21,407 nucleotides of DNA, taken from positions 1-21,407 of IMG/VR virus record IMGVR_UViG_3300042562_000227; one strand, written 5' to 3'. Position numbers and translations under genes: made by a program. The notes beneath the pieces were generated by a model. That model did not search any database and was not told the origin of the DNA. It saw only the letters and a program-made list of their open reading frames with translations. This document shows, piece by piece, positions 6,529 through 13,396 of the stretch; position 1 is the first letter of the stretch, and each line of letters starts with the position of its first letter. This DNA is from a virus.

Positions 6529-7578
6529 TTATTTCATTCTAGCAATTCTGGAAGCAACCCAATCTTCAACAGATCCTGTTGATTCAAACTTGTTGTACGC
6601 ATCTTTTGTCTTTGTCTTTGAGCTAGAGTTAATCTTTAACGAACCAGAACCAACTGGGGAAGCGGGTGGCGACACCTTCAACTTATTCCCAGCTCCAGTT
6701 TGTATAGACTTTGCTTTACCTCCAAAGATAGACTTTGATGCGTGTGCAAGGATGTATTCTATTTGTATCCCAATTTCTGGGATGTCTCGTTTGATTTTAG
6801 AAATTAGCGGGTCAGAAATTAGTGCTTTGTAGTTCTTTCCAATATCGGATGTTTCATCCGTAATGTCTGGGACTTCTTTTTGTGCTGCTGCTAAGTATTG
6901 CTGTTCCATCACTCCGTACTCAGCAATCTTTGCAATCTCCTGCTGTCTGGCAGGGATGTACTTGGTAATTGCTTTTTTGGAATTTCGGTTAGCTAGACGG
7001 ATTTTAGACTTGGGGAACTCCTTGTCACCAACAACGATAATATCGTCATCAGCATAATCTTGGTGTTCGTCAAGAATGTCATCCGTCATCTCCAACGTCC
7101 TTGCCATCTCCTCATGGAATGATTTTAGTGCCACTAGATCTCCAATTGCTTGGATGTCGTCTGGCATTCTGTCACCATTTGCTAGCGGTGCTGGCAGGGG
7201 TTGGGCAGCAAGTTTTTCCTCTAGGCTCCGTTTTTGGGCGGTAAGCTCTCCAATTCGTTGAAGTAGTCGGCTTTTACCTTTTTTGGCAAGTTCTTGAATC
7301 TGCTCTGTAGAGAGACTTAGCAGGTCTATTTCTTCATGCTCCTCTGGAGTTTCTTCCGATTCGTCATCAGATTCTTTAGTAGATTCCTCTGCGTCATCTC
7401 CGTCTTCTAGACTGGCAAGTTCAGCGTCATCAGTATCTACTGCTTCCTCCTCGGACTCTTCTTCCGTCTCTGGTGCAACTTCTTTCCCGATTCTACGAGC
7501 TACAAGCTCTTCAAATGAGATGTTATCTGACACTGATTGTGTAGCCTCAGCGGTGGCTTGATTGGTGCTATTAGTCAT
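6529..7578 (-). CDS. Capsid scaffolding protein
   Basis: 349 residues. A strongly acidic, low-complexity N-terminal region (about 30-95, rich in Glu, Asp and Ser) precedes a predicted coiled coil (STEQIQELAKKGKSRLLQRI, then GELTAQKRSLEEKLAAQ). A helical middle with many charged residues follows. The C-terminus is basic and Ser/Lys-rich, ending with DAYNKFESTGSVEDWVASRI. An acidic start, a coiled coil and a short basic C-terminal helix bound for the capsid is the general plan of phage scaffolds, and the gene sits directly upstream of the major capsid gene. It is the first gene after the terminator at 7672-7707, so a promoter within 7579-7671 or read-through must supply its transcript. Confidence 0.75.
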   Translation of the reverse strand: MTNSTNQATAEATQSVSDNISFEELVARRIGKEVAPETEEESEEEAVDTDDAELASLEDGDDAEESTKESDDESEETPEEHEEIDLLSLSTEQIQELAKKGKSRLLQRIGELTAQKRSLEEKLAAQPLPAPLANGDRMPDDIQAIGDLVALKSFHEEMARTLEMTDDILDEHQDYADDDIIVVGDKEFPKSKIRLANRNSKKAITKYIPARQQEIAKIAEYGVMEQQYLAAAQKEVPDITDETSDIGKNYKALISDPLISKIKRDIPEIGIQIEYILAHASKSIFGGKAKSIQTGAGNKLKVSPPASPVGSGSLKINSSSKTKTKDAYNKFESTGSVEDWVASRIARMK

Positions 7579-7615
7579 AAACGCTAGTTTTACGCCTTGC
7601 GTTGGCGATGCACGA

Positions 7616-7644
7616 AGTCAATCATTAAATCATTAGTATGTCAA
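7616..7644 (-). promoter_or_regulatory. Candidate promoter for the capsid module
   Basis: On the coding strand a perfect TTGACA (7644-7639) lies downstream of the terminator and upstream of the scaffold gene. At the standard 17-base spacing the -10 position reads TTGACT, which is poor; nearby alternatives (TTTAAT, TAATGA) have wrong spacing. Position argues for a promoter here, sequence only partly. A phage-specific or alternative sigma promoter is possible. Confidence 0.3.
7620..7635. repeat. Perfect tandem 8-bp repeat AATCATTA x2
   Basis: AATCATTA at 7620-7627 is followed immediately by an identical copy at 7628-7635. It lies in the only large intergenic region, within the spacer just downstream of the TTGACA box. 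It could be an operator for a regulator or part of a phage promoter; no function is shown by sequence alone. Confidence 0.6.
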
Positions 7645-7671
7645 GTAGTTTAGTAATGTATCACAATACGC

Positions 7672-7707
7672 AAAAACCCCTAGATGGATTTACTCATCTA
7701 GGGGTTT
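7672..7707 (-). terminator. Rho-independent terminator after the small-gene string
   Basis: A perfect 13-bp inverted repeat, arms at 7674-7686 and 7695-7707 (AAACCCCTAGATG / CATCTAGGGGTTT), with an 8-base loop. Read on the minus strand the stem ends in GGGG followed by five T (7676-7672). On the plus strand only three T follow, so the minus direction is favoured, in line with gene orientation. It separates the packaging/portal genes from the capsid genes. Confidence 0.85.
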
Positions 7708-7744
7708 AACACAACAACAATGAAACGCACAAACAACCGTGCAT
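7672..7744 (-). ncRNA. Candidate short non-coding transcript (about 70 nt)
   Basis: A promoter-like TTGACA...TATAAC at 7777-7751 would start transcription near 7744, and the terminator at 7707-7672 would end it about 73 bases later. No open reading frame of useful size lies between on the minus strand. A small GCAC/GTGC hairpin (7739-7742 with 7727-7730) precedes the terminator stem. The sequence is compatible with a small RNA, or simply with a promoter whose leader contains an attenuator. No known RNA family is recognised. Confidence 0.25.
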
Positions 7745-7750
7745 GACTTT

Positions 7751-7777
7751 GTTATAACATGATTACGATGATGTCAA
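7751..7777 (-). promoter_or_regulatory. Candidate sigma70-type promoter upstream of the terminator
   Basis: On the minus strand TTGACA (7777-7772) and TATAAC (7756-7751) are separated by 15 bases, a perfect -35 and a 5/6 -10 with slightly short spacing. The -35 overlaps the stop of the 67-residue gene. Transcription would begin around 7744 and meet the terminator within 40 bases of the start, so it serves either attenuated expression of the capsid module or a short RNA. Confidence 0.4.
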
Positions 7778-7977
7778 GACAAGACTGAAAGCAGTTCATC
7801 AAGTGCTGCAATTGAACCAGCAATCTTCATAACGTCATTGGATGATTCTGCTGACCGAAGATCACCAAAGAACTTTTCACGCTCCTCGCGGATGAATGTT
7901 ACAATTACTTTGAACTCGTCACGGTCACTAATGCCGTCGATTGCTTGTTGTAGCGTTGGTTTTGGTATTGGTGTCAT
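7774..7977 (-). CDS. Small hypothetical protein (67 aa)
   Basis: 67 residues. After a proline-containing start (MTPIPKPTLQQAIDGISD) it is predicted helical throughout, with alternating charged and apolar residues (RDEFKVIVTFIREEREKFFG, then EIAGSIAALDELLSVLS-like C-terminal helix), suggesting a small helical hairpin or coiled coil. There are no cysteines and no membrane segment. Short helical proteins of this sort with a closing AALDELL motif are common in phage structural regions, but I cannot assign a role. It is the last gene before the strong terminator and starts one base after the preceding stop, so it belongs to the same coupled string of tiny genes. Confidence 0.65.
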   Translation of the reverse strand: MTPIPKPTLQQAIDGISDRDEFKVIVTFIREEREKFFGDLRSAESSNDVMKIAGSIAALDELLSVLS

Positions 7978-7978
7978 A

Positions 7979-8221
7979 TTACTTCATTGATTTGCTTCCG
8001 CTACACTTCCATTTGCGGCGTGACAGGTTATTTGGTGAGTTAGGATCACTACGCCAGTCGCCTTTGATAGCGTTTGACCTAGCACAGTAGCTATCGCCTT
8101 TAGCAGTACCTGGGCGAATACGATCACCACCGTCAGCAGCTTTACCTGCTTGCCCAAACTTCACAGTTCTCTTGCGGCCTGTAGTGGGATTTGTAACTAC
8201 TTTTGTGAATCGTTTTTCCAT
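7979..8221 (-). CDS. Small basic phage protein (DUF6321-like pattern)
   Basis: 80 residues, very basic. It opens with EKRFTKVVTNPTTGRKRTVK and continues with RIRPGTAKGDSYCARSNAIK and NSPNNLSRRKWKCSGSKS. The combination RI-PGT-KGDSYCARS...NSPNNLSRRKWKC is a recurring signature of small proteins in many tailed phages and bacteria that I associate with DUF6321. The biochemical role is unknown. The high charge suggests nucleic-acid or capsid contact, which is inference. The start overlaps the upstream stop by one base (TAATG). Confidence 0.7.
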   Translation of the reverse strand: MEKRFTKVVTNPTTGRKRTVKFGQAGKAADGGDRIRPGTAKGDSYCARSNAIKGDWRSDPNSPNNLSRRKWKCSGSKSMK

Positions 8222-8409
8222 TATGGTTCAATTAGGTATTCGCATTCAAAGGCAATAATAGCAGGTGGGCTAATCATTGTGTAATACTCTGGTCTTTTAG
8301 CCGTCCTCCGCAAGCAGGTTTCGCAACCTTCACGCCAACCAGAATCTACGCCATCCTCTGACCAATCGCCATTGCATCGAGCTATGTCATCTGGAAGCGT
8401 ATTTTTCAC
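8221..8409 (-). CDS. Small four-cysteine protein with GTG start (62 aa)
   Basis: 62 residues. The start is GTG at 8409, overlapping the TGA of the preceding gene (GTGA); no in-frame ATG is better placed. Cys12, Cys29, Cys32 and Cys56 lie in C-x16-C-x2-C-x23-C spacing (RCNGDW..., GCETCLRRTAKRPEYY, IIAFECEYLIEP), which could coordinate zinc, though no zinc site is proven. The motif CETCLRRTA...PP-IIAFECE is one I recall from other small phage proteins next to portal genes, all without a known function. The stop is coupled to the next gene (TAATG). Confidence 0.65.
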   Translation of the reverse strand: MKNTLPDDIARCNGDWSEDGVDSGWREGCETCLRRTAKRPEYYTMISPPAIIAFECEYLIEP

Positions 8410-8549
8410 TTCTTAGCGGTCTTTGCTGCTTGCTTAAAATCACTGGCAGACGGTGCTTTCTTGCTGCCAACCTTGTTCATCTTTTCTCCGCTACCTGCTG
8501 CGATACGTTTGCGTTTAGCTGCGATGTTTGAATACAGTCCTTGTTTCAT
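8406..8549 (-). CDS. Small lysine-rich conserved phage protein (47 aa)
   Basis: 47 residues: it opens MKQGLYSNIAAKRKRIAAGS and ends with a Lys-rich ASDFKQAAKTAKK. The pattern GLY-NI-AKR-RI-AGSGEKM-K-GSK-AP-A-DF---AKTAK is a widespread small phage protein seen in many podovirus and metagenomic phage genomes; its function is unknown. Eleven lysines and four arginines make it strongly basic, so DNA binding or a role inside the head is plausible but unproven. The start is supported by a good Shine-Dalgarno AAGGA seven bases upstream, one of the few in the window. It begins four bases after the portal stop. Confidence 0.75.
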   Translation of the reverse strand: MKQGLYSNIAAKRKRIAAGSGEKMNKVGSKKAPSASDFKQAAKTAKK

Positions 8550-8553
8550 AAGA

Positions 8554-10623
8554 TTATCCTTGTTCCATTCCTTGAGTTGTCATACCGCCCATTTGTGCTG
8601 GAGCCGTACCAATACGTCCAATCTGAGCGTTCTCCATTTGTTGAAGCTGGAATTGATAGGCAGATGCATATTTCTGCAAGCGACCAGCAAAAGCCTCGTC
8701 AGATTGCGCTCTAGCCGCAATATCGGGTTGCTGTACATATGCTTGAACAAGCTGCATTGCCATCTGCGCTCCGTTGGCTTGTGCAGGAACCTCGATACCA
8801 GCAAAGATCTTAGCAAGGTCATCAGTGACGTTCTTAGCCACCTTCTGCTGTGCTTCTTCAACTGGTTGCAACACATAGTCAGCAAAGATCGGATTGATGC
8901 TTGCCGCTGTAAACTCGAGAAGTTTGTTGATGTCGATAACGCCATTCCTGTCCATTTGAACTAGTGATACCATGTTTTTTAACTGCTCGGATGCCGTCTC
9001 TGGATCACTTGACTGCGAGTCAAAGTTTACTACGATTGAGAAGTTCTCATCGGGACTTCCTTTTGTCATGGTCTGCGGGTTAGGATTCCCCGTAACTTGG
9101 AAAAATACTTCATCTGGCCCCATACGCTGGTAGAGTTTCCATGACATTGTTAAAACGTCACGAACATGATCTAGAAAACGTGAAACATAAAACTGCTGCC
9201 TCGATGCTGAGATGGGATTGTCAAGGTCAAGACCAACAGCGCGATCCGCTTGCCTTGTCATTGATAGCTCAATCTCCATTGAGTTATTATCATTCGGCGG
9301 GATCGGCCCCCAAGCGATTTCACCAAGGCGACGATAAGGTACACGGACACCTGGTCCCCAGTCACTAGGAGGTCGTCCAGCAGGGTGCATTAAAGGTGGC
9401 AAGGTGGACATTGACGCACGATCAATACGAGAGTCTCGTTCTGTCTTAACTTGCATCTGTGCGCCCCTTAGAACGTCTGAGAACGTCTGTGTGTCGTACA
9501 TCCGCTTCTGATCGTTTGACAACCTAGTTACGACAAACGGATAATCGTCATAACCATTCAGTAACTCATGCTTTGCATAGTCATCAGTCATCGGGTGGAA
9601 CACGGTACAGTAAATACCTTCACTACCGTCCTCTTCGTCGATTAAGCGTTGGTATGCGTACACAACCATGATCAGATCGTTGTCGTCTGTGATTGGTAGT
9701 CGCGTATTTTGCTTAATCTTCTCCCCATCGAGGTACATTGAGTCTTTGCCGCGAAGGTTGGAGATTGCGTTCTCAACCCAGTCTTTATCCCATCCATCAC
9801 TTGTGACCTTCTTCTCAAGTTCTTGGGCGGTAAGGAATGTCCTCCAGAATACATATGGCGACCTTTGTGGATCGGTAACGTATGCTGGGAATAGCACTTC
9901 GCCATCTGGGGCGCAAGAATGCACCATTGGGCAATCTACCGTTGTGCGAGGGATTGATACAGATGCTGTGCCTTTTTTCCGCAAGTCTTTGATAACTCTT
10001 GTCGCACGTTTCTTAGACAAGTCAGGGAATGCCGTAGCCAGCATATCCATAACCATAGTATCATCAACGCCAGAACTAATAAGTTCCGCTAGATCAGGGG
10101 AGACTTGCGCTATTTCTTGTATGGATACTTGTTGTAAGTATGTTCTTTTTTCTCGTTTCCAGCCAACGTAAGATACCATCAACCCCTTCTCTAGCAGATA
10201 ATTTGAACCTAGTTCCATCTCTTGACGGAAATTAGGTATGTATGAAGACCTCATCCATTTAAGGAAGCTCGAAACCATGCCAGCACGGGACATGGATGCC
10301 ATACTTGTCGGGAAAGCCTTAATGTGGGATCGTTGTAGTGCTTGGTCTAAGATGGCTACAAAAGCATTGATCCTCTCGCCAACGATGTTAACCTCGGTAT
10401 CACTAGCACCCGTCCAAGGGAAAGCATTGCTATCGTTCTTCCGTAGATCGTCAGTCTTCCCAGGCCATATGTTGCGACGATCATTGTATGAACGTAGGCA
10501 AATCTCAAAGTATTCCTCAAGATTGAGCAAACAAGTGTTATAAGCATCTGTCAAAGCATTGATATTAGGCTCGTCCTCGGCGTAAATCATTGCTTCTTCG
10601 TCTTCGTGGGTCATGTCGCTCAT
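8554..10623 (-). CDS. Portal protein
   Basis: 689 residues, in the range of P22/SU10-type portals. The first part (ALTDAYNTCLLNLEEYFEIC...RSYNDRRNIWPGKTDDLRKN, then AFPWTGASDTEVNIVGERIN) matches the portal N-terminus with its FPW-GASD-EV motif. The middle carries mixed alpha/beta wing and stem segments, including SWKLYQRMGPDEVFFQVTGN. The C-terminus is helical and Gln/Met/Ala-rich, ending in GGMTTQGMEQG, consistent with the barrel/crown of long portals. The dodecameric portal would form the DNA channel and dock the terminase encoded two genes upstream. The start overlaps the previous stop (ATGA); a second Met at residue 4 is also possible. No Shine-Dalgarno sequence is visible. Confidence 0.85.
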   Translation of the reverse strand: MSDMTHEDEEAMIYAEDEPNINALTDAYNTCLLNLEEYFEICLRSYNDRRNIWPGKTDDLRKNDSNAFPWTGASDTEVNIVGERINAFVAILDQALQRSHIKAFPTSMASMSRAGMVSSFLKWMRSSYIPNFRQEMELGSNYLLEKGLMVSYVGWKREKRTYLQQVSIQEIAQVSPDLAELISSGVDDTMVMDMLATAFPDLSKKRATRVIKDLRKKGTASVSIPRTTVDCPMVHSCAPDGEVLFPAYVTDPQRSPYVFWRTFLTAQELEKKVTSDGWDKDWVENAISNLRGKDSMYLDGEKIKQNTRLPITDDNDLIMVVYAYQRLIDEEDGSEGIYCTVFHPMTDDYAKHELLNGYDDYPFVVTRLSNDQKRMYDTQTFSDVLRGAQMQVKTERDSRIDRASMSTLPPLMHPAGRPPSDWGPGVRVPYRRLGEIAWGPIPPNDNNSMEIELSMTRQADRAVGLDLDNPISASRQQFYVSRFLDHVRDVLTMSWKLYQRMGPDEVFFQVTGNPNPQTMTKGSPDENFSIVVNFDSQSSDPETASEQLKNMVSLVQMDRNGVIDINKLLEFTAASINPIFADYVLQPVEEAQQKVAKNVTDDLAKIFAGIEVPAQANGAQMAMQLVQAYVQQPDIAARAQSDEAFAGRLQKYASAYQFQLQQMENAQIGRIGTAPAQMGGMTTQGMEQG

Positions 10624-10907
10624 AAAATATGTTCGTAAAAATCTTCTGCGTCTTGTGACTTGATGATACCTACTTTGATGGTTTTGCCAAGTAGTTTATC
10701 TGATCGGTTTGCGTGACACCTTACAAGCACCTTTTCTCCATCCATACGCACTCCTACCCAGCTTTTGTTTGGGCATAACATAATAACCAAGAATGAACCA
10801 ATATAGTTGTCATCCAATGTGATTATTTCCTCAGTTGTTGGCAATGGTTCTAATGCTTTCACCTTGAATGGTCGTCCACGTTTCTTTGCTTGTTTGGTTG
10901 TATTCAT
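10620..10907 (-). CDS. Small AT-hook-like protein between terminase and portal (95 aa)
   Basis: 95 residues. The basic N-terminus (MNTTKQAKKRGRPFKVKALE) contains K-RGRP, the core of an AT-hook that binds the minor groove of A/T-rich DNA. The remainder is a compact alpha/beta stretch (IITLDDNYIGSFLVIMLCPN, then WVGVRMDGEKVLVRCHANRS) of unknown fold, with two cysteines too far apart for a simple zinc finger. A strong Shine-Dalgarno GGAGGA lies about nine bases before the ATG, unlike most neighbours. The stop overlaps the portal start (ATGA). A DNA-binding accessory to packaging is possible from context; the function is not established. Confidence 0.65.
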   Translation of the reverse strand: MNTTKQAKKRGRPFKVKALEPLPTTEEIITLDDNYIGSFLVIMLCPNKSWVGVRMDGEKVLVRCHANRSDKLLGKTIKVGIIKSQDAEDFYEHIL

Positions 10908-10910
10908 GTA

Positions 10911-12509
10911 TTAGTATCCTCCAGAACCTTGCCTTGTGCAGTAAGACCTTGATTCATCAACATGGTCAACACCAGCAATAGCAGCATATCTCAATACGTC
11001 AATCGGATCTTTCCACGCTTCCTTTAATCCACCTTCGCCAGTGTACTCGGAAAGTGCTTGTATGATGTTCTCGCAGTCAGAACTAACATAGAAATGTGGT
11101 CTATTTACCGAATCTATGGGTTTGGTTGTATCCCATGACATTTTTGAGATCAACGCTTGTAAACCATCATCAATCTCCATCCCAGGTGCAGGTATGCAAA
11201 TAATCTCCTGCTCGTTTAGATCTTCAATGATGCTAGATGAACTATCTGCTGCTTGGTATTTTGCAGCACCAAGCCTAGGGTCGATGAGTCGCTCAAATAT
11301 CTCTTCACCTTCTTCAAGTTCTAGGATTGTGTCAACGTAGTCTTTTATACCAAATCCTTGTCCCTTTGATCCTGCTCCACCAACCCACTTGCCTCCACGC
11401 CATTCAGCCCAGTCACCAACGTCAACCCCAGGCCATTCACGGTAAACCCAGTATGTATTTGATTCATCAACGGCAATCCAGCACATAAACCAGTTTTTAG
11501 CACCAGCGGGGTCGATAATGTGATACCTTGTGACATTGGTTGTTGGTATTTCTTGAGGTTTGACAACATTGACTTCCTTGTTAAAGCGAGGAAACTTGGT
11601 AGCATGAGACTTTACTGGTACTCCGTATGCTCGGATAAGTATCTCTTCCCTTGATCTGCCCATCAAAGTTTCCTTGATACGCTCGTAGCCACCAAAAGGA
11701 TTATCTTTGGAGTGAAAGTAATGAACGCTAGCATTACGCTTCTTGCTGCGTTGGACGTATGGAACGATCTCGTCGTTTAGCAACTCAGCTTTGACGTTCT
11801 CGATGGTTGTTGCACCGTCTAAATACTCCTTGATTACTTCTGTCCATCCGTCAATCGGAGTGAAAGTAAGTAGCAACTTTGAATTTCTAGTCGCAAGTCG
11901 AAATCGAAGTGTGTCAATTAGCTCGTTTCCCAACAAGTATTCATCAAGCCATACTCCGATATTGTGCCATTTAGGGTCTTTGCTGCCAAGTTCAGCACCT
12001 TCTAGGATTGTCGGATTATTCTGATACTGTGAGTACGTCTTGAAAATGATCTGCGAACCATTGGGAAAAATCAACGAATTGTCTGTAAATCCGTTCTTCT
12101 TAGTGTACGAGATGTATGCGTTTGCTGATGTTTGCTTAGTACGCAACTCGTTGGGAATCCAGTTCCATACTGCACTTTGTTGCTGGCGTATGCTAACCTC
12201 GGACGTTTGTGAGAAGCAAAATATTTCAGACTTAGGATTTTCGATTGCAGCTTTGACTACGCAATAGGAACCCCAAGCAGTTTTTCCACTGCGATTACCG
12301 CCAAGTGCCAGAACTTCAGAGACTTGTGACAATTGCTCTTCTGCCTTTTCCCAATGCGGCAATCTGAATCCATACCTGTACGGATCTCTTTCGGCGTTAT
12401 CAATAGCTTCGTGATAAACCTTATGGATGTCCATAAGTTCATCTGGTTCCATTGCACAAATCTCGTCGTCTGACGGAGGTTGCAATATTGCATGATTACG
12501 CCATTGCAT
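10911..12509 (-). CDS. terL: Terminase large subunit
   Basis: 532 residues. The ATPase domain has a Walker A at 70-77 (GGNRSGKT), Walker B at 184-190 (IGVWLDE, catalytic Glu190) and a coupling motif near 212-218 (LLLTFTP). The RNase H-like nuclease domain starts near 328 with RYHIIDPAGAKNW (Asp333). Asp410 in LIDPRLGA and Asp504 in DPIDVLRYA are the second and third acidic residues, so both activities look intact. The protein pumps DNA through the portal into the capsid and cuts genome ends. It starts one base inside the stop of the zinc-type protein (TAATG) and is followed three bases later by the AT-hook-like gene. The packaging type (cos, headful, repeats) cannot be read from this. Confidence 0.93.
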   Translation of the reverse strand: MQWRNHAILQPPSDDEICAMEPDELMDIHKVYHEAIDNAERDPYRYGFRLPHWEKAEEQLSQVSEVLALGGNRSGKTAWGSYCVVKAAIENPKSEIFCFSQTSEVSIRQQQSAVWNWIPNELRTKQTSANAYISYTKKNGFTDNSLIFPNGSQIIFKTYSQYQNNPTILEGAELGSKDPKWHNIGVWLDEYLLGNELIDTLRFRLATRNSKLLLTFTPIDGWTEVIKEYLDGATTIENVKAELLNDEIVPYVQRSKKRNASVHYFHSKDNPFGGYERIKETLMGRSREEILIRAYGVPVKSHATKFPRFNKEVNVVKPQEIPTTNVTRYHIIDPAGAKNWFMCWIAVDESNTYWVYREWPGVDVGDWAEWRGGKWVGGAGSKGQGFGIKDYVDTILELEEGEEIFERLIDPRLGAAKYQAADSSSSIIEDLNEQEIICIPAPGMEIDDGLQALISKMSWDTTKPIDSVNRPHFYVSSDCENIIQALSEYTGEGGLKEAWKDPIDVLRYAAIAGVDHVDESRSYCTRQGSGGY

Positions 12510-12844
12510 TACTTGATTCTGTATGCGTCAGTCTCCATGAGTACATCGACAATCCTGTATACGCTATTACATTTTTCGCATCCAAATGTATCGTCCTCAG
12601 CAGGAAATGATCCTCGGTTGCCGTCAACAAGATGAAGTTCTCGACGCTTCTCACAATGCCTGCATATCCCGATGAACGGGATGATATGCTTTTCAAGTAC
12701 TATATCCCAGATTTTAGCGTTAAACTTCTCAGCTAAGTACGAGCCGTAAACAAGCGTGTTGCAACCATATTTAATGCCATCATGTTCTACAACGTAATGC
12801 TTGAAGATTGGGCCATCAAACCTTGATTCTGGTTCTTTGATCAT
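12509..12844 (-). CDS. Zinc-ribbon-like protein between terminase subunits (111 aa)
   Basis: 111 residues. The N-terminal half (FKHYVVEHDGIKYGCNTLVY, then GSYLAEKFNAKIWDI) is alpha/beta of unknown fold. The C-terminal half carries Cys61-x2-Cys64 (ICRHCEKRREL) and Cys89-x2-Cys92 (FGCEKCNSVYRIV), 24 residues apart, a typical four-cysteine zinc-ribbon spacing. The ATG overlaps the stop of the small-terminase gene by four bases and its stop overlaps the terL start by one, so the three are probably translated as a coupled unit. Zinc ribbons commonly contact nucleic acid or mediate protein contacts, so a packaging accessory is a reasonable guess, but I recognise no named family. GAGG about ten bases upstream may be its ribosome site. 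Confidence 0.7.
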   Translation of the reverse strand: MIKEPESRFDGPIFKHYVVEHDGIKYGCNTLVYGSYLAEKFNAKIWDIVLEKHIIPFIGICRHCEKRRELHLVDGNRGSFPAEDDTFGCEKCNSVYRIVDVLMETDAYRIK

Positions 12845-13395
12845 GATTCGATAACCTCAACTTCAATTGCTTGTTCCTTGATTTTATTGGCAATGCGAGA
12901 CTTTGCCTCAGCAATCATCTTGGCAGCATCGTCAATACTTGCACCCTTACGATGTTCCACGATTGTACTTGCCATACCAGAGAGTTGCCCAGCTTTGTCT
13001 GTCATAATGCCAATGGTCAAAGCAAGACGGTCTGGCGAGATCATCTTCAATTGCTCTGGGTCGTTGGATAATTGTTCTGCTTTCTCGAATAATAGATCGG
13101 TGTACTCAGCAGCAGCAATTGCGTAGCGTTTAGAGAACTCCTTACGCTTTGACTCAAGCGTGTCGTTATGCCGCCATTCTAGCGATCTAACTAGCTCATG
13201 CGATACTTTGCACTTCTTAGCAATTACGCTAATACGTCCACCTTGTGCAAGCATCCATAAGATTTGTGCAGCTACGTTAGGATTGTAATGCTCGATTGAG
13301 TTGCGCGGGAATAGCTTCGCACGTTCCTTAACCTCAAGAAAGAACTCCTTAATTGCCTGTTTGCTGTCAATCTCAAGAAGTTCGTTATCACTCAT
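12841..13395 (-). CDS. Helix-turn-helix protein, probable terminase small subunit
   Basis: 184 residues from ATG at 13395, chosen over an in-frame ATG at 13425 because AAGGA sits eight bases upstream and the longer form would overlap the preceding gene. Residues about 38-75 (VAAQILWMLAQGGRISVIAK, then KCKVSHELVRSLEWRHND) form a clear helix-turn-helix with the pattern of a DNA-recognising domain. The rest is predicted helical (AAEYTDLLFEKAEQLS; LALTIGIMTDKAGQLSGM), suitable for oligomerisation. The central LALTIGIMTDK region resembles helical segments in some phage small terminases. It lies two genes before terL in a coupled cluster, so it is the best candidate to recognise phage DNA for packaging. 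The family is not certain. Confidence 0.7.
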   Translation of the reverse strand: MSDNELLEIDSKQAIKEFFLEVKERAKLFPRNSIEHYNPNVAAQILWMLAQGGRISVIAKKCKVSHELVRSLEWRHNDTLESKRKEFSKRYAIAAAEYTDLLFEKAEQLSNDPEQLKMISPDRLALTIGIMTDKAGQLSGMASTIVEHRKGASIDDAAKMIAEAKSRIANKIKEQAIEVEVIES

Positions 13396-13396
13396 G

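Noticed and set aside
7720-7746. Plus-strand mini-ORF MKRTNNRA next to the terminator hairpin
   Set aside because: No ribosome site, no downstream plus-strand gene to control; probably chance.
8461-8964. 167-residue plus-strand open frame
   Set aside because: Antisense to the portal C-terminus and the 47-residue gene; Leu/Ser/Cys-rich shadow sequence.
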